Positions 1-9,930 are shown, counted from the first letter of the stretch. The stretch: 64,000 nucleotides of DNA from JAFTYO01 sp045644765 (GCA_045644765.1 JAZRHM010000001.1:1-64000); one strand, 5' to 3'. A program made the numbers and translations. Notes: generated by a model not told the origin, from the sequence alone.

Positions 1-354
1 TTACTCCGTGGTACAAAGAGAGAAGAAGTTGAACGTGGTCAAGTATTGGCTGCTCCTGGTTCAATCACACCACACACAGACTTCAACTGCGAATGCTATA
101 TTTTAACAAAAGAAGAAGGCGGACGTCATACTCCATTCTTCTCTAACTATCGTCCACAGTTCTACTTCAGAACAACAGACGTTACCGGTTCTATCGAACT
201 TCCTGAAGGAACAGAAATGGTAATGCCTGGCGATAACATCGCAATGACAGCAAGACTTATTTGCCCAATCGCTATGAACGAAGGTTTACGTTTTGCTATC
301 CGTGAAGGTGGCCGCACAGTTGGTGCAGGTGTTGTATCTAAAATTTTGAAATAA
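1..354 (+). CDS. tuf: Elongation factor Tu, C-terminal part (5' truncated by window edge)
   Basis: The frame is open from the first base and gives about 117 residues of the EF-Tu C-terminal beta-barrel domains, beginning LLRGTKREEVERGQVLA and ending GRTVGAGVVSKILK, the usual EF-Tu terminus. EF-Tu is the GTPase that delivers aminoacyl-tRNA to the ribosome; the G domain lies outside the window. A strong terminator follows 28 bp after the stop, so this copy ends its transcription unit. Family identity is certain from the conserved HTPFF and PGDN segments. Confidence 0.98.
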   Translation, partial: LLRGTKREEVERGQVLAAPGSITPHTDFNCECYILTKEEGGRHTPFFSNYRPQFYFRTTDVTGSIELPEGTEMVMPGDNIAMTARLICPIAMNEGLRFAIREGGRTVGAGVVSKILK

Positions 355-382
355 TTTAAGATATAGCTTACATTTTCATAAA

Positions 383-413
383 GCCTCTGTTGAAAAATAC
401 AGAGGCTTTTTTT
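383..413 (+). terminator. Rho-independent terminator of tuf
   Basis: An 8-bp stem GCCTCTGT/ACAGAGGC (383-390/399-406) with an 8-nt loop is followed by seven T. The same stem sequence recurs behind both pilin-like genes at 22779 and 23590. Confidence 0.92.
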
Positions 414-499
414 GATAGATAATTTATTATTTACGACATTTTACTATATAAATTTATGCTAACAAACGAAATGTCAGTTTCTATGTTTTATAGAGTTTA

Positions 500-533
500 T
501 AAAAATTACCCCGCTACAAATAGCGGGGTAATT
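500..533 (-). terminator. Rho-independent terminator of ftsZ
   Basis: A 13-bp perfect stem (504-516/521-533, core TACCCCGCTA) with a CAAA loop sits 18 bp beyond the ftsZ stop. Read on the minus strand it is followed by a short T run. Confidence 0.9.
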
Positions 534-550
534 TATTAGTGCAAGATCAA

Positions 551-2284
551 TTATTTTTTTCTTAAAAATGCAGGAATATCCAAATTATCAATATCATCAT
601 CTGCTGAAAATGTAATATCATCCATTTCTTCGACAAGTTTTGGGGATGTCGGCTCTGTAACAGTATATGTTTCTTTACGATTCTTAAAACCTAACACCCT
701 GTCAATAAGACTTAATTTTTTAGTTTCAGGCTCAACAATTATTTCCTCTTTGATAGGTTCTTTGCCATCAAAAACCATACTATCATGTTCCGGAAACAAT
801 ACAGGTTCTTCTTCAATAGTATTGATTATTGTTTTAGGAGTAAATATATCTTTATCATCTAACATAAAGCTATCTAAATCCTTTTCTTCAACAGCCTCTT
901 CCTTATTTTCAGCAACCGTTTGTTTATTCATAATTGCGTTAAACAAAGCTGTGCCTTGAGGAACTTCAGGTATAGATATTGATTTTTCCAAATCATCAAA
1001 TTTTTCGACCTCACCAAAATTTTCTTCTGTATTTTCTTCATCAAAATTTAGTGTAAATTCTTCTGTTTCTTGAGGAATAATATCTATAATATCTTCATTC
1101 TGATCCACCTTTTCCTCAATCTCTATTTGATCAAAATTATTTTCCTCAACACGCACATCATTATCTGTAATTAAAGCATCTGTATTTTCTATTTGTTGAT
1201 TAATATTATCATTTTCAATAGCTTCAATTACTTTATTATCCATAGGCGTAGCATAGCTTTCATCGATAAAAGAAGAAACATCAGGTTTTCTAGAAATAAT
1301 TCTGGAGCCGGCTTTACCTTCAATTCCTGTAACGACAATTGAAACCCTTATTTTTCCATCCAGTGTATTGTCATAGCTGGAACCAAATATAATATTGGCA
1401 TCATCATCTACTTCCTCTTTAATGATGTTTGCAGCTTCATCAATTTCCATTAAGGTAATATCATTTCCACCTGTAATATTAATTAAAACACCTTTAGCTC
1501 CTTTCATTGAACAATCATCTAAAAGAGGGTTTGAAAGGGCTTGTTCAGCTGCTATACGAGCTCTGTTTTCACCTTCAGCTTCACCTGTTCCCATTATAGC
1601 CTTACCTTTGTCTTCCATAATGCTTTTTATATCCGCAAAATCCAAATTGATAAGGCCTGGCATCATCATCAAATCTGTGATTGAACGAACACCTGAATAT
1701 AACACATTATCAGCCAACACAAAAGCTTCACCAAGTGTTGTGTTTTTATCGGCAACTCGGAACAAATTTTGGTTAGGAATAACAATTATACTATCAACCT
1801 CATTAGTAAAATTACTTAAGGCAGTTTCAGCTGTTTCCATTCTTTTTTTACCTTCAAATTCAAAAGGCTTAGTAACAACGCCGACAGTCAAAATTCCTTT
1901 TTCTTTTGCAATTTTCGCAACGACAGGTGCGGCACCTGATCCTGTACCCCCACCCATTCCGGCTGTAATAAACACCATATTAGCGCCTTCTAATTCCTTT
2001 TCTATTTCACTTCTTGCTTCTTCAGCTGCAAGTCTTCCTATCTCAGGACGAGCTCCTGCACCTAATCCTTGAGTAATTTCAAGACCTAATTGTATTTTTT
2101 TACTTGCAGAAGAATGTGCCAAAGCTTGAGAATCGGTATTAGCCACAACAAAATCAACCCCTTCCAGATTCTTTGCAATCATATTATTAACGGCATTTCC
2201 GCCACCGCCGCCAACACCGATAACACTTATACGAGGTTTTAAATGTGTAATTGTCGTATCTGCCACTGCTAAATTTATAGACAT
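551..2284 (-). CDS. ftsZ: Cell division protein FtsZ
   Basis: FtsZ is the tubulin-like GTPase that polymerises into the cytokinetic ring. Visible are the N-terminal GTP-binding GGGGGNAVNNMI (about residues 25-36), the tubulin signature GGGTGSGAAP (about 111-120) and the conserved C-terminal tail NLDIPAFLRKK that binds FtsA and ZipA-type partners. At 577 residues it is long; the excess is an acidic, low-complexity linker (about residues 330-560), a common feature of alphaproteobacterial FtsZ. AGGAG precedes the ATG. It is the last gene of the mraY-ftsW-murB-ftsQ-ftsA-ftsZ cluster and has its own terminator. Confidence 0.98.
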   Translation of the reverse strand: MSINLAVADTTITHLKPRISVIGVGGGGGNAVNNMIAKNLEGVDFVVANTDSQALAHSSASKKIQLGLEITQGLGAGARPEIGRLAAEEARSEIEKELEGANMVFITAGMGGGTGSGAAPVVAKIAKEKGILTVGVVTKPFEFEGKKRMETAETALSNFTNEVDSIIVIPNQNLFRVADKNTTLGEAFVLADNVLYSGVRSITDLMMMPGLINLDFADIKSIMEDKGKAIMGTGEAEGENRARIAAEQALSNPLLDDCSMKGAKGVLINITGGNDITLMEIDEAANIIKEEVDDDANIIFGSSYDNTLDGKIRVSIVVTGIEGKAGSRIISRKPDVSSFIDESYATPMDNKVIEAIENDNINQQIENTDALITDNDVRVEENNFDQIEIEEKVDQNEDIIDIIPQETEEFTLNFDEENTEENFGEVEKFDDLEKSISIPEVPQGTALFNAIMNKQTVAENKEEAVEEKDLDSFMLDDKDIFTPKTIINTIEEEPVLFPEHDSMVFDGKEPIKEEIIVEPETKKLSLIDRVLGFKNRKETYTVTEPTSPKLVEEMDDITFSADDDIDNLDIPAFLRKK

Positions 2285-2386
2285 TTCAAGAGAGCTCCTA
2301 TTATAAATAAATGTTTATTTTATGTTTTTAAAAATATAAAAAATAAATTAAGTTTTGGTTACCAAATAACCATAATTATGTGTTTT

Positions 2387-3643
2387 TTAAAAGTTTTGTT
2401 TAAGCCAACTAATTATTTTACTAATTCCACCAACTTCCATACTTGAACGTGTTATAACTTTATGTGGCTTGCGCTCTTGACAATTAAGCGCAAACAAAAT
2501 CATGCCAAGTGATGTTGAAAAAATTGGAGAATACAATTCTTTCGGAATATTGGGAATATTACGCGCAACCCCTAACCTTACCTGTTTATCCAAAATAAGT
2601 GCTGCAACATCTCTTATACCTGCCAAAAGAGAACAGCCTCCTGTTAATATTACTCTATGTGAAGAAGCATTTTTCAATCCGTGCTCTACCAATTTCTTAT
2701 TTACCATTTCAAAAATTTCTTCTACACGAGGAGCGATAATATTAATCAAATCAGATTTATGTATCTGTTTAATCGAATTATCATCTTCTTCACCAACCGG
2801 ATATACATTGATACTTTCCGCCTTGTCTTGACTAATTAAAAACGCACATCCATGTCTGATTTTTAAATCTTCTGCATGCAAAGATGACGTTGTTAGTCCC
2901 CATGCGATATCATTTGTTATATTATTTCCTCCGACGGGAATTGTAGAAAAATGCGTAGGATAACCATCTTTGTACGTTACTATGCTTGTAGTTCCTCCAC
3001 CAATATCCACCAGAGTAGCACCCAACTCTCTTTCATCTTCAACCATGCAAGCTAAAGCCGATGCGTACGCAGAAAACACTTTCCCTTCAATATCCAAATG
3101 AGCGTTTTCTATTACAGCTGACAAATTTTTATATAGCATTTCAGGATAAAAACCGAGCATTAAATCAAGGCTTAAGTTTTCTCCATATATATTACGCGGA
3201 TCTTTAACAATATCACCGTTATCCACTCTATAATTAGTTGGGACACAATGTATAAGTTCATTTTCTGCAATATTAATTTTGGAATTGCTTTTATTAATCA
3301 GCTTTTCAATATCTATATCAGAAATCGGACGATTTTTATGTAATGATATACTTGTATTACGAATTAAATTACGAGTTTTATCTCCGGAAACATTAACAAT
3401 AACACTACTGATACGTTCATTAGCCATTTGCTCTGCTGTTTCAACCGCATTACAAATAGATAGTGTGGCTTGATTTATATCAGTAACGACACCATTTTTT
3501 ATTCCTTTGGAAGCATTATATCCATAGCCGACAATTTCTATTTTTTTATCACGGCTGCCTATATGAGCAATAACACAACTAACCTTGGAAGAACCTATAT
3601 CCAAAGTTGCTAATGTATATGGCTTTACAAAAGGCCGATTCAC
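2387..3643 (-). CDS. ftsA: Cell division protein FtsA
   Basis: FtsA is an actin-like ATPase that anchors FtsZ to the membrane. The 418-residue protein shows the actin-fold phosphate loops (ATLDIGSSKVSC near residue 13, VDIGGGTTSIV near 217), the adenosine-site VILTGGCSLLAG and a C-terminal amphipathic helix (KIISWLKQNF) that would act as the membrane-targeting sequence. The start is GTG, with AAGGAAAG upstream. It lies 27 bp after ftsQ, and ftsZ follows after 102 bp, enough for a separate ftsZ promoter. Confidence 0.97.
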   Translation of the reverse strand: MNRPFVKPYTLATLDIGSSKVSCVIAHIGSRDKKIEIVGYGYNASKGIKNGVVTDINQATLSICNAVETAEQMANERISSVIVNVSGDKTRNLIRNTSISLHKNRPISDIDIEKLINKSNSKINIAENELIHCVPTNYRVDNGDIVKDPRNIYGENLSLDLMLGFYPEMLYKNLSAVIENAHLDIEGKVFSAYASALACMVEDERELGATLVDIGGGTTSIVTYKDGYPTHFSTIPVGGNNITNDIAWGLTTSSLHAEDLKIRHGCAFLISQDKAESINVYPVGEEDDNSIKQIHKSDLINIIAPRVEEIFEMVNKKLVEHGLKNASSHRVILTGGCSLLAGIRDVAALILDKQVRLGVARNIPNIPKELYSPIFSTSLGMILFALNCQERKPHKVITRSSMEVGGISKIISWLKQNF

Positions 3644-3670
3644 GATATGCTTTCCTTATACTCGTTATTA

Positions 3671-4522
3671 TTAATTATCTTCCGTACCACTTAAAGCTAC
3701 GCTTACCTTATCTTTGTATCTTAAATCTATGAAGGTTAATTTACGATTAAGAAGTCCATATTGATTATTTATTTTAACAAACTTTTCCCACGCTCTTTCC
3801 ATATGTTCTTGAGGAAGTTTTATAGTCACTCCATTTTCGAAACTATCAAAAATCAAATTCCATCTCCTACCGGAATATAGAACAGCTGCGACAATTCGAC
3901 TATGTAACTCCGGATTTTGTGTGGTAATTTCTAAAAGTTCATTTATACGTTCCGGAGCATTATCTCCTGTTATAATCAATATTGGTTTATGAGCCACATA
4001 TTCGGCATCAATTATTTCACCTCTCATATCTAAAGGATAAAACTTTCCTTCATTTTGCCACAAAGCTAATACATTTTTTTCATACAACTTTATTTGAATC
4101 GTATTAGGGAAATATGTACGTTTAACATCAGCATTTTCCACCCACGGAAGTTCTTCTATTCGTTTTTTTATCGCTCCTAAATCAGTATCCAGTATATTAT
4201 CATTACGACTTAAACCTATTTTTTCAATCAAATCGTCTCTTACAGTTTTTTCTCTTCCCTCAATCACTATATCATCAATAGCAAGCCCATAATCCATACT
4301 ATATTCGTAAAAATCATTTAATATTTTTGTTATCTTTTTATCAACCAAATCATCTCTTATGGTAATAATTATCATACTTACCGATGCTATAAAAATCAAA
4401 ATAAATAACAAACCCAAAAATCTAAACGGAGCCTCAACAGGTAAAGAAACCCTGTTATGCGCCTGTAATGGTTTTTCATTAGAATTCAATTTCAATTGAT
4501 TTGTTATATCTTTTATTTTCAT
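3671..4522 (-). CDS. ftsQ: Cell division protein FtsQ
   Basis: FtsQ is a bitopic divisome protein linking early and late division proteins in the periplasm. It has 283 residues: a cytoplasmic N-terminus, one membrane segment (about residues 34-54), a POTRA domain starting at IVIEGREKTVRDDLIEKIGL, then the FtsQ/DivIB beta domain. Its ATG overlaps the murB stop by four bases (ATGA), indicating translational coupling. Confidence 0.93.
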   Translation of the reverse strand: MKIKDITNQLKLNSNEKPLQAHNRVSLPVEAPFRFLGLLFILIFIASVSMIIITIRDDLVDKKITKILNDFYEYSMDYGLAIDDIVIEGREKTVRDDLIEKIGLSRNDNILDTDLGAIKKRIEELPWVENADVKRTYFPNTIQIKLYEKNVLALWQNEGKFYPLDMRGEIIDAEYVAHKPILIITGDNAPERINELLEITTQNPELHSRIVAAVLYSGRRWNLIFDSFENGVTIKLPQEHMERAWEKFVKINNQYGLLNRKLTFIDLRYKDKVSVALSGTEDN

Positions 4523-5442
4523 TTACCGGATATTCCCATTCTTTTTATTTCCCATTCCAGCGTTATGGAAGTTTTTTCTTTAACCTTTTTAATTATAGCT
4601 TCACCTAATTCTTCAATATCCGCAGCTGTGGCCGTACCGGTATTAATCAAAAAATTACAATGCTTTTCAGAAACTTCAGCTCCACCTACTTTCATATTAG
4701 CGCAACCAGATTTTTTAATAAGCTCCCATGCTCTCAGACCATCAGGATTTTTAAAAGTTGAACCGGCTGTCTTAGCATTGTACGGCTGAGCTTTTATACG
4801 ATAATTTTTGTGCTCTTCCAAAATTTTAGCAATTTCTTCTCTAGATGAATACTCTGTCTTTAATGTAATAGAAACTATAATCCAATCATCAGGAAACAAA
4901 CTGTTACGATACGATAATTGCAAATCTTCAGGTTTAATCTCTTTTACCTGTCCAAGCCCATTAACAATTGTTGCACTGACCAGAACATCTTTTATACTTT
5001 TTCCAAAACAACCTGCATTTGTTTTAATTGAACCACCTATTGTTCCGGGAATTGAACATAAAAATTCTAATCCGCCAAAATTATTATCCAACAACACCTT
5101 TTTTAATTCTACATTTCTCATCCCGGCATAACATGTAATTGATTGCGTATGCAGTTCAACTCGTCTAAAAAAGGGGCTATCTAATTTTATCACCACACCC
5201 AAAATTCCACCATCTCTAACCAGCAGATTTGATCCGCCACCTATCATACATACAGGAACATTATATGGTTTACTTATTAAGAAGTGGCACAAATCATCTA
5301 AATCGTATGGGATATACATTACTTCTGCAGGTCCACCAACCCCAAACCATGTGTGCTTACTTAAACTTACGTCTTTTAAATATTTGCCCTTAACTTCAGG
5401 TAATACATCAATAAGAGTGTTTTTTCTAAATCCGTTAAACAT
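4519..5442 (-). CDS. murB: UDP-N-acetylenolpyruvoylglucosamine reductase MurB
   Basis: MurB is the FAD enzyme that reduces UDP-GlcNAc-enolpyruvate to UDP-MurNAc in peptidoglycan synthesis. It has 307 residues with the FAD-binding segments MIGGGSNLLVRDGG and IPGTIGGSIKTNAG, the SYRNSLF motif with the catalytic serine region, and a C-terminal GGAEVSEKHCNFLINTG substrate domain. AGGAGG precedes the ATG. In the usual dcw order murB follows murC; here it directly follows ftsW. Confidence 0.97.
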   Translation of the reverse strand: MFNGFRKNTLIDVLPEVKGKYLKDVSLSKHTWFGVGGPAEVMYIPYDLDDLCHFLISKPYNVPVCMIGGGSNLLVRDGGILGVVIKLDSPFFRRVELHTQSITCYAGMRNVELKKVLLDNNFGGLEFLCSIPGTIGGSIKTNAGCFGKSIKDVLVSATIVNGLGQVKEIKPEDLQLSYRNSLFPDDWIIVSITLKTEYSSREEIAKILEEHKNYRIKAQPYNAKTAGSTFKNPDGLRAWELIKKSGCANMKVGGAEVSEKHCNFLINTGTATAADIEELGEAIIKKVKEKTSITLEWEIKRMGISGK

Positions 5443-5456
5443 AATTCCTCCTATTA

Positions 5457-6599
5457 CTAAATATCTTTATCCTCGGCAGATGAGTTTTTACGCGTAATTG
5501 CCAGCAACATTCCGATACAAACAGCTGAAGACAAAAGCGATGAACCTCCATAAGATATGAATGGCAACGTCATGCCTTTTGTTGGCATAAGGTGTAATGT
5601 CGACGCCATATTTATTATACCCTGTAAACCAAAAGATGCAGCTAAACCGGCTGAGGCATAAATAACAAACAGATTACTGTCTTTTAATGATAAAAACAGT
5701 GACCTGATGACAATTGCACTAAATAGTAATACTATAATCATACACAACCAAACGCCAAATTCTTCCCCGGCAACTGCAAAAATAAAATCAGTATGAGCAT
5801 CAGGCAAATGCAGTTTCACCACACCTTCACCCGGACCTTTTCCCAATAAATTACCATTTTCAAAAGCTTTTAGAGATCTTGCAACCTGTTCCGGCAAACC
5901 ATCTCCCGAAGAGAAAAAAGCATTAACCCTAGTATGAACATGATCAAATGTAAAATACGCTCCAATTCCACCAATTGCAAAAAGCAGGCACAACCAAACA
6001 AAAGTTAAAAAAGAAATACCTGATAAAAATAATTGAAAAAACCATATAGAGCTAATTACTAAACTCATACCGACATCCGGTTGTAATAGTAAAATAGAAA
6101 TTGTAAAAACATAAAGTCCAAACGAAAGAAGTCTACCGGGAAATTCTTCACATTTTTTACTTCCTTCAATAAGCCACGCAGAAACAATTACAAATGTTGG
6201 CTTAAGAAATTCAGAAGGCTGAATCGAAACACCTAAAATAGAAATCCATCTGGATGAGCCTTTCGTTTCAAAACCGATAAACAGTGTTGCTAATGTTAAA
6301 ATAATAGCACCTACATATCCCAAAATCGCCAAACGACGGATTGTTTTTAAGCGCAACATAGATAAAAACAACATACCACCCAATGAAATGAGAATAAAAG
6401 CGATTTGTCTTTTAATAAAATGATACTCGCTTATACCAAGACCTTTATTAATTAATGTACGAGCGACAGGCGGGCTTGCTGAAAACACCAAAAATGCGCC
6501 AATAAATATTAACACCAAGGTCATACCCAAAGTAACTTTATCGACAGTCCACCACCAGTTTGATAAACGACTTTTATTTAATCTAGAAATAGCAAACAA
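5457..6599 (-). CDS. ftsW: Lipid II polymerase / division protein FtsW (SEDS family)
   Basis: FtsW is a multispanning SEDS glycosyltransferase of septal peptidoglycan. The 380 residues form about ten membrane segments, with the SEDS hallmarks GSSRWISILGVSIQPSEFLK, LLQPDVGMS and the C-terminal LPFISYGGSSLLSS. The start is TTG, supported by GGAG eight bases upstream and by the absence of an early ATG. The gene lies 16 bp after mraY. Confidence 0.96.
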   Translation of the reverse strand: MFAISRLNKSRLSNWWWTVDKVTLGMTLVLIFIGAFLVFSASPPVARTLINKGLGISEYHFIKRQIAFILISLGGMLFLSMLRLKTIRRLAILGYVGAIILTLATLFIGFETKGSSRWISILGVSIQPSEFLKPTFVIVSAWLIEGSKKCEEFPGRLLSFGLYVFTISILLLQPDVGMSLVISSIWFFQLFLSGISFLTFVWLCLLFAIGGIGAYFTFDHVHTRVNAFFSSGDGLPEQVARSLKAFENGNLLGKGPGEGVVKLHLPDAHTDFIFAVAGEEFGVWLCMIIVLLFSAIVIRSLFLSLKDSNLFVIYASAGLAASFGLQGIINMASTLHLMPTKGMTLPFISYGGSSLLSSAVCIGMLLAITRKNSSAEDKDI

Positions 6600-6615
6600 C
6601 TATATAACTCCCTAC

Positions 6616-7668
6616 TTAGAATTTTATCAACGCTGCCAAGCCAATCATAGATAAAACAAATCCGACAATCCAAAAACGCATAACAACCGTTGTTTCCCTC
6701 CAACCAAGCTGCTCAAAATGATGATGAATCGGAGCCATTCTAAAAAATCTTTTACCGGTCTTTTTATACCAAATAATTTGTATCATTACGGAAAGCGTTT
6801 CCATAACAAAAACACCACCAACAATTGCAAGCAAAACCTCTTGTTTTAATATAACAGACACTAAACCCAAAAGAGCCCCCAATGCCAGCGACCCCGTATC
6901 CCCCATAAACACTTTAGCTTTCGGGGCATTAAACCATAAAAAGCCCAAACAAGCTCCTGCAATAGCAGCGCACACCACACACATTTCCGCGGTTCTTGGT
7001 ATATAAACAAAAGAAAAATCAATAGCCATATCAGAACCTATAATATACGCAAGTATACTAAAGAATATAAAAGACATAATCAAAAGTCCGCTTGCTAATC
7101 CGTCAAGGCCATCTGTTAAGTTCACAGCATTAGAAGTTCCTGAAATCACTAGAACAGCAAATGGAATATACAGCCATGATAAATTTAAAATTGCTTTTAA
7201 ATATGGTATGAAAACAATTGTAGACGAAGAAGATGGTGTTGCCGCCGTAACTATTGTAACCGCGACGACAGCTGTCATAAACTGCACAAAAAGTTTAGCC
7301 TTAGCAGTTAAAGCATTAGGTGTCTGTTTACTTACCTTTATATAATCATCTATAAAACCGGCTAAACCAAAAACGAACAACACCAAAAGGCTTACCCAAA
7401 CAAAATGATATGTCACATTTGCGAACAGTAATATTGAAATTACTGACAAAAACAATATCATAAGTCCTCCCATTGTTGGCGTTCCCTGTTTTGTTGCCAC
7501 ATGTGATTGCGGACCATCATCTCTTATAGGCTGTCCAAATTGCTGATACTTACGCAAACAAGCAATAAACCAATTACCGAAAATCAAAAATAAAACAAAA
7601 GGCATAAAAAAAGCCGCAAACGCACGTACCAAAACAGGTAATTCAACCCCATTCCAACTCAAAAGCAT
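6616..7668 (-). CDS. mraY: Phospho-N-acetylmuramoyl-pentapeptide-transferase MraY
   Basis: MraY is the membrane enzyme that makes lipid I by moving phospho-MurNAc-pentapeptide onto undecaprenyl phosphate. It is multispanning, with the family motifs GTPTMGGL, FIDDYIK, NAVNLTDGLDGLA, FMGDTGSLALG and MAPIHHHFEQLGW, which contain the Mg-binding aspartates. I place the start at the ATG at 7668 (AAGGA seven bases upstream, 350 residues); an in-frame GTG at 7692 would add eight residues. It is the first gene of the truncated dcw cluster. Confidence 0.96.
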   Translation of the reverse strand: MLLSWNGVELPVLVRAFAAFFMPFVLFLIFGNWFIACLRKYQQFGQPIRDDGPQSHVATKQGTPTMGGLMILFLSVISILLFANVTYHFVWVSLLVLFVFGLAGFIDDYIKVSKQTPNALTAKAKLFVQFMTAVVAVTIVTAATPSSSSTIVFIPYLKAILNLSWLYIPFAVLVISGTSNAVNLTDGLDGLASGLLIMSFIFFSILAYIIGSDMAIDFSFVYIPRTAEMCVVCAAIAGACLGFLWFNAPKAKVFMGDTGSLALGALLGLVSVILKQEVLLAIVGGVFVMETLSVMIQIIWYKKTGKRFFRMAPIHHHFEQLGWRETTVVMRFWIVGFVLSMIGLAALIKF

Positions 7669-7856
7669 AGCAAATCCTTTCCAAACAAACACTTTAGACG
7701 AGTATAATCTTTAATATCTAAAATAAATCTTAATAGAGGTAAAAAATATAAAATGAGATATAATATTTTTATTAGTGCAACATAAAAACTTTCCTTGACG
7801 GATAATATAAATATGATATCCTTAATGTGTTTGCTTTAATCATATGGAGAAATACG

Positions 7857-8528
7857 GTGTTTAAAAATAAAAAAGCGGTAATTTGGGATTTAGATAATAC
7901 TTTGTATCGTATAACACCTGAGTTTGCTGATCGTCTTGATTTAGCCATGGCTGAAGCCTTAGTTTTAGATTTGGGTGTCAACATGAGTGTAGCTGATTGC
8001 AAGAATTTGGTTAAAGAATCGTATCGTATATATCGTGATGGTGGAGAATTTTTTTACCAAAACCACAACATATCTCCGAAAGATTTATTCAAACATTATT
8101 TTAATCGAAAACCCATTCACTTAATTGAGCCATATCAAGGATTGGCCGAAAAAATAAAACAAGTTCCCTTTGAACAATATATATTCACCGCAAGTAACAG
8201 ACCTGCTTCCGAGCAGATTTTGAAACATATCGGATTATTTGAATTTTTCAAGGATCGATTTTACTCAGTTGAAGATTTCGGAGTGTATAAAAAGAACGAA
8301 AATGCCGAAGTATACAAACAATATTGCAATAAAATAGGCTACAATCCGAATGATTGTATTTTTGTTGATGACAGCTATTCAAATTTAGAATTTGCAAAAG
8401 AAATCGGGATGACTACCGTCAGAATATTTTATAAAGAAAACTCAGCTAAAGATAAAACATACATTGATACTGCATATAAAGGAGTAATGGATTGTGTGGA
8501 CAACTTAATTGTTTGTAAAAAAGCATAA
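7857..8528 (+). CDS. HAD-superfamily hydrolase (pyrimidine 5'-nucleotidase-like)
   Basis: A HAD phosphatase of about 223 residues: motif I VIWDLDNTLY, motif II FTASNRP, a lysine in VYKKNENAEVYK and motif III IFVDDSYSNLEFAKEIGM. The DLDNTLY form and helical cap resemble the family that includes yeast SDT1-type pyrimidine 5'-nucleotidases. The start is taken as GTG at 7857 because GGAGA lies seven bases upstream; an in-frame GTG at 7827 has no ribosome site. It is transcribed divergently from mraY. The substrate cannot be told from sequence. Confidence 0.88.
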   Translation: MFKNKKAVIWDLDNTLYRITPEFADRLDLAMAEALVLDLGVNMSVADCKNLVKESYRIYRDGGEFFYQNHNISPKDLFKHYFNRKPIHLIEPYQGLAEKIKQVPFEQYIFTASNRPASEQILKHIGLFEFFKDRFYSVEDFGVYKKNENAEVYKQYCNKIGYNPNDCIFVDDSYSNLEFAKEIGMTTVRIFYKENSAKDKTYIDTAYKGVMDCVDNLIVCKKA

Positions 8529-8529
8529 C

Positions 8530-9255
8530 CTATTGGTCTTGCTCTCTACAAATTGCTGTTTCATATTCATAGTTTTCTGCATTATCCAGTTTACTTTGCT
8601 CAATATTGGTTTTTTCTTCTATTTCCAGTAAAAGATCATTCAATACTTCGGCATATATACTTTTAAGCATATCTGTAGCAGTCGATATATTAATATTGTA
8701 TGATCTGCTCGCAATAACATTATTTTTAACAACCTCTACGAATCTTTCCTTAACCACCGGCAAATAACTTTCCATAACAGATTGAGCAATTTGCTGATGT
8801 GTTTGTTCGTGGCGCAACACTAACTTATACATACATGTACCTTTATCATATTCTCTTGCAATATAAATAACAGGATCTTCACCTACCCCAAAATACAGAT
8901 TAACAAATGTAGGATATACACATGTTATCCCCGACGGAATTGTTTTCTTTTGCACTTTTGAATTAATATTTATTTTATATTCAAAATTTGATAGTCCATT
9001 CGTCAACCCTGTTGACAAGGTTTTAGTTTTAGTTTTAGCTTTACCTCTAATTCTATTATTATTTAAATACAGGCGATTAATTGTTTTTCTGCTATTTTCA
9101 TGATCATATCGCAACTTACCATAAGAAGTCGTAATTACAACTTCCGGAGCATCTACAAATTTAAGACATTCACGCTCAAGTTCATCATCAGCCATCAATG
9201 ATGATGAAAAAAATGTTAAACTTGCAAAAAATACTATGTAAAAAACTTTTTTCAT
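8530..9255 (-). CDS. Exported protein with an HExxH motif
   Basis: A protein of about 241 residues beginning MKKVFYIVFFASLTFFSSSLMA, a clear Sec signal peptide, so periplasmic or secreted. The only enzymatic hint is LVLRHEQTHQQIA, an HExxH zinc-peptidase-like motif in a helix, so it may be a small gluzincin-like metallopeptidase; no third ligand is assignable. I do not recognise the family. The ATG at 9255 is preferred over an upstream TTG because it starts the signal peptide. It converges with the HAD gene (1 bp apart) and is divergent from the exported gene at 9298. Confidence 0.75.
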   Translation of the reverse strand: MKKVFYIVFFASLTFFSSSLMADDELERECLKFVDAPEVVITTSYGKLRYDHENSRKTINRLYLNNNRIRGKAKTKTKTLSTGLTNGLSNFEYKININSKVQKKTIPSGITCVYPTFVNLYFGVGEDPVIYIAREYDKGTCMYKLVLRHEQTHQQIAQSVMESYLPVVKERFVEVVKNNVIASRSYNINISTATDMLKSIYAEVLNDLLLEIEEKTNIEQSKLDNAENYEYETAICREQDQ

Positions 9256-9297
9256 GATATGATGATTGCATGAAATTATCAATTTAGAGTTAACAAT

Positions 9298-9930
9298 ATG
9301 AAAAATTTGAAATTTTTTATAATACTTTTAGGAATTATTTGTTTTCCGGCACTAGTTTTTTCACAAAGCTTTCAGAGACAAAACCCGGAGATGCCATTTT
9401 TTATGCCTACTCAAGAAACATCTCCTAAATATGAAAAACTCCCCCCCATCAGAAACAATAATTCTAATATTGTCAGAAACAAAAATACTCTATATGAGGT
9501 GAGATACGTTTTAGTTGAAGGCGTTTATGTTCCCACATATACCGAAAAACGAATTACGGCACAACAACCTATTAAAGAAGAGTTGACAGCAGAAAATCAT
9601 CCATCTGTTGCAGATACCGAAACCTTCTTAGAAGAAAACAATGATTCCGATTTAGAAACATTATCTGCCGAAAATTTTGATTTTACACCTGAAACAACAC
9701 AAACAGAATTTGAACCGGAAACACAAGAATATCATCCTATTAGTATTCCAAAATATGAAAAACCGTCCCCAAGCGATCCCGCTTATACAAAGATATATGA
9801 CAAGTATATACAGGACACAATTGTTTTTCAAAAGGATAAAGAATTCCCTTATAACAAAAAACTGAAAGCATCATTAAACAAGATGTCATCAGATAGAGAA
9901 ATAGTTTTTTTCAAAGGAAAAGCAAATTAA
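9298..9930 (+). CDS. Hypothetical exported protein, acidic low-complexity
   Basis: It has 210 residues, with signal peptide MKNLKFFIILLGIICFPALVFS, then a Pro/Glu/Thr-rich, probably disordered stretch (residues 95-160) and a Lys-rich tail. No family recognised. It shares a 42-bp divergent promoter region with the HExxH gene and ends before a terminator at 9987. It probably acts in the periplasm or outer envelope. Confidence 0.7.
   Translation: MKNLKFFIILLGIICFPALVFSQSFQRQNPEMPFFMPTQETSPKYEKLPPIRNNNSNIVRNKNTLYEVRYVLVEGVYVPTYTEKRITAQQPIKEELTAENHPSVADTETFLEENNDSDLETLSAENFDFTPETTQTEFEPETQEYHPISIPKYEKPSPSDPAYTKIYDKYIQDTIVFQKDKEFPYNKKLKASLNKMSSDREIVFFKGKAN

Noticed and set aside
1395..2072. 225-codon frame on the plus strand opposite ftsZ
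   Set aside because: It is antisense to an unambiguous ftsZ; its Ser/Ile/Leu-rich translation is typical of a shadow frame.
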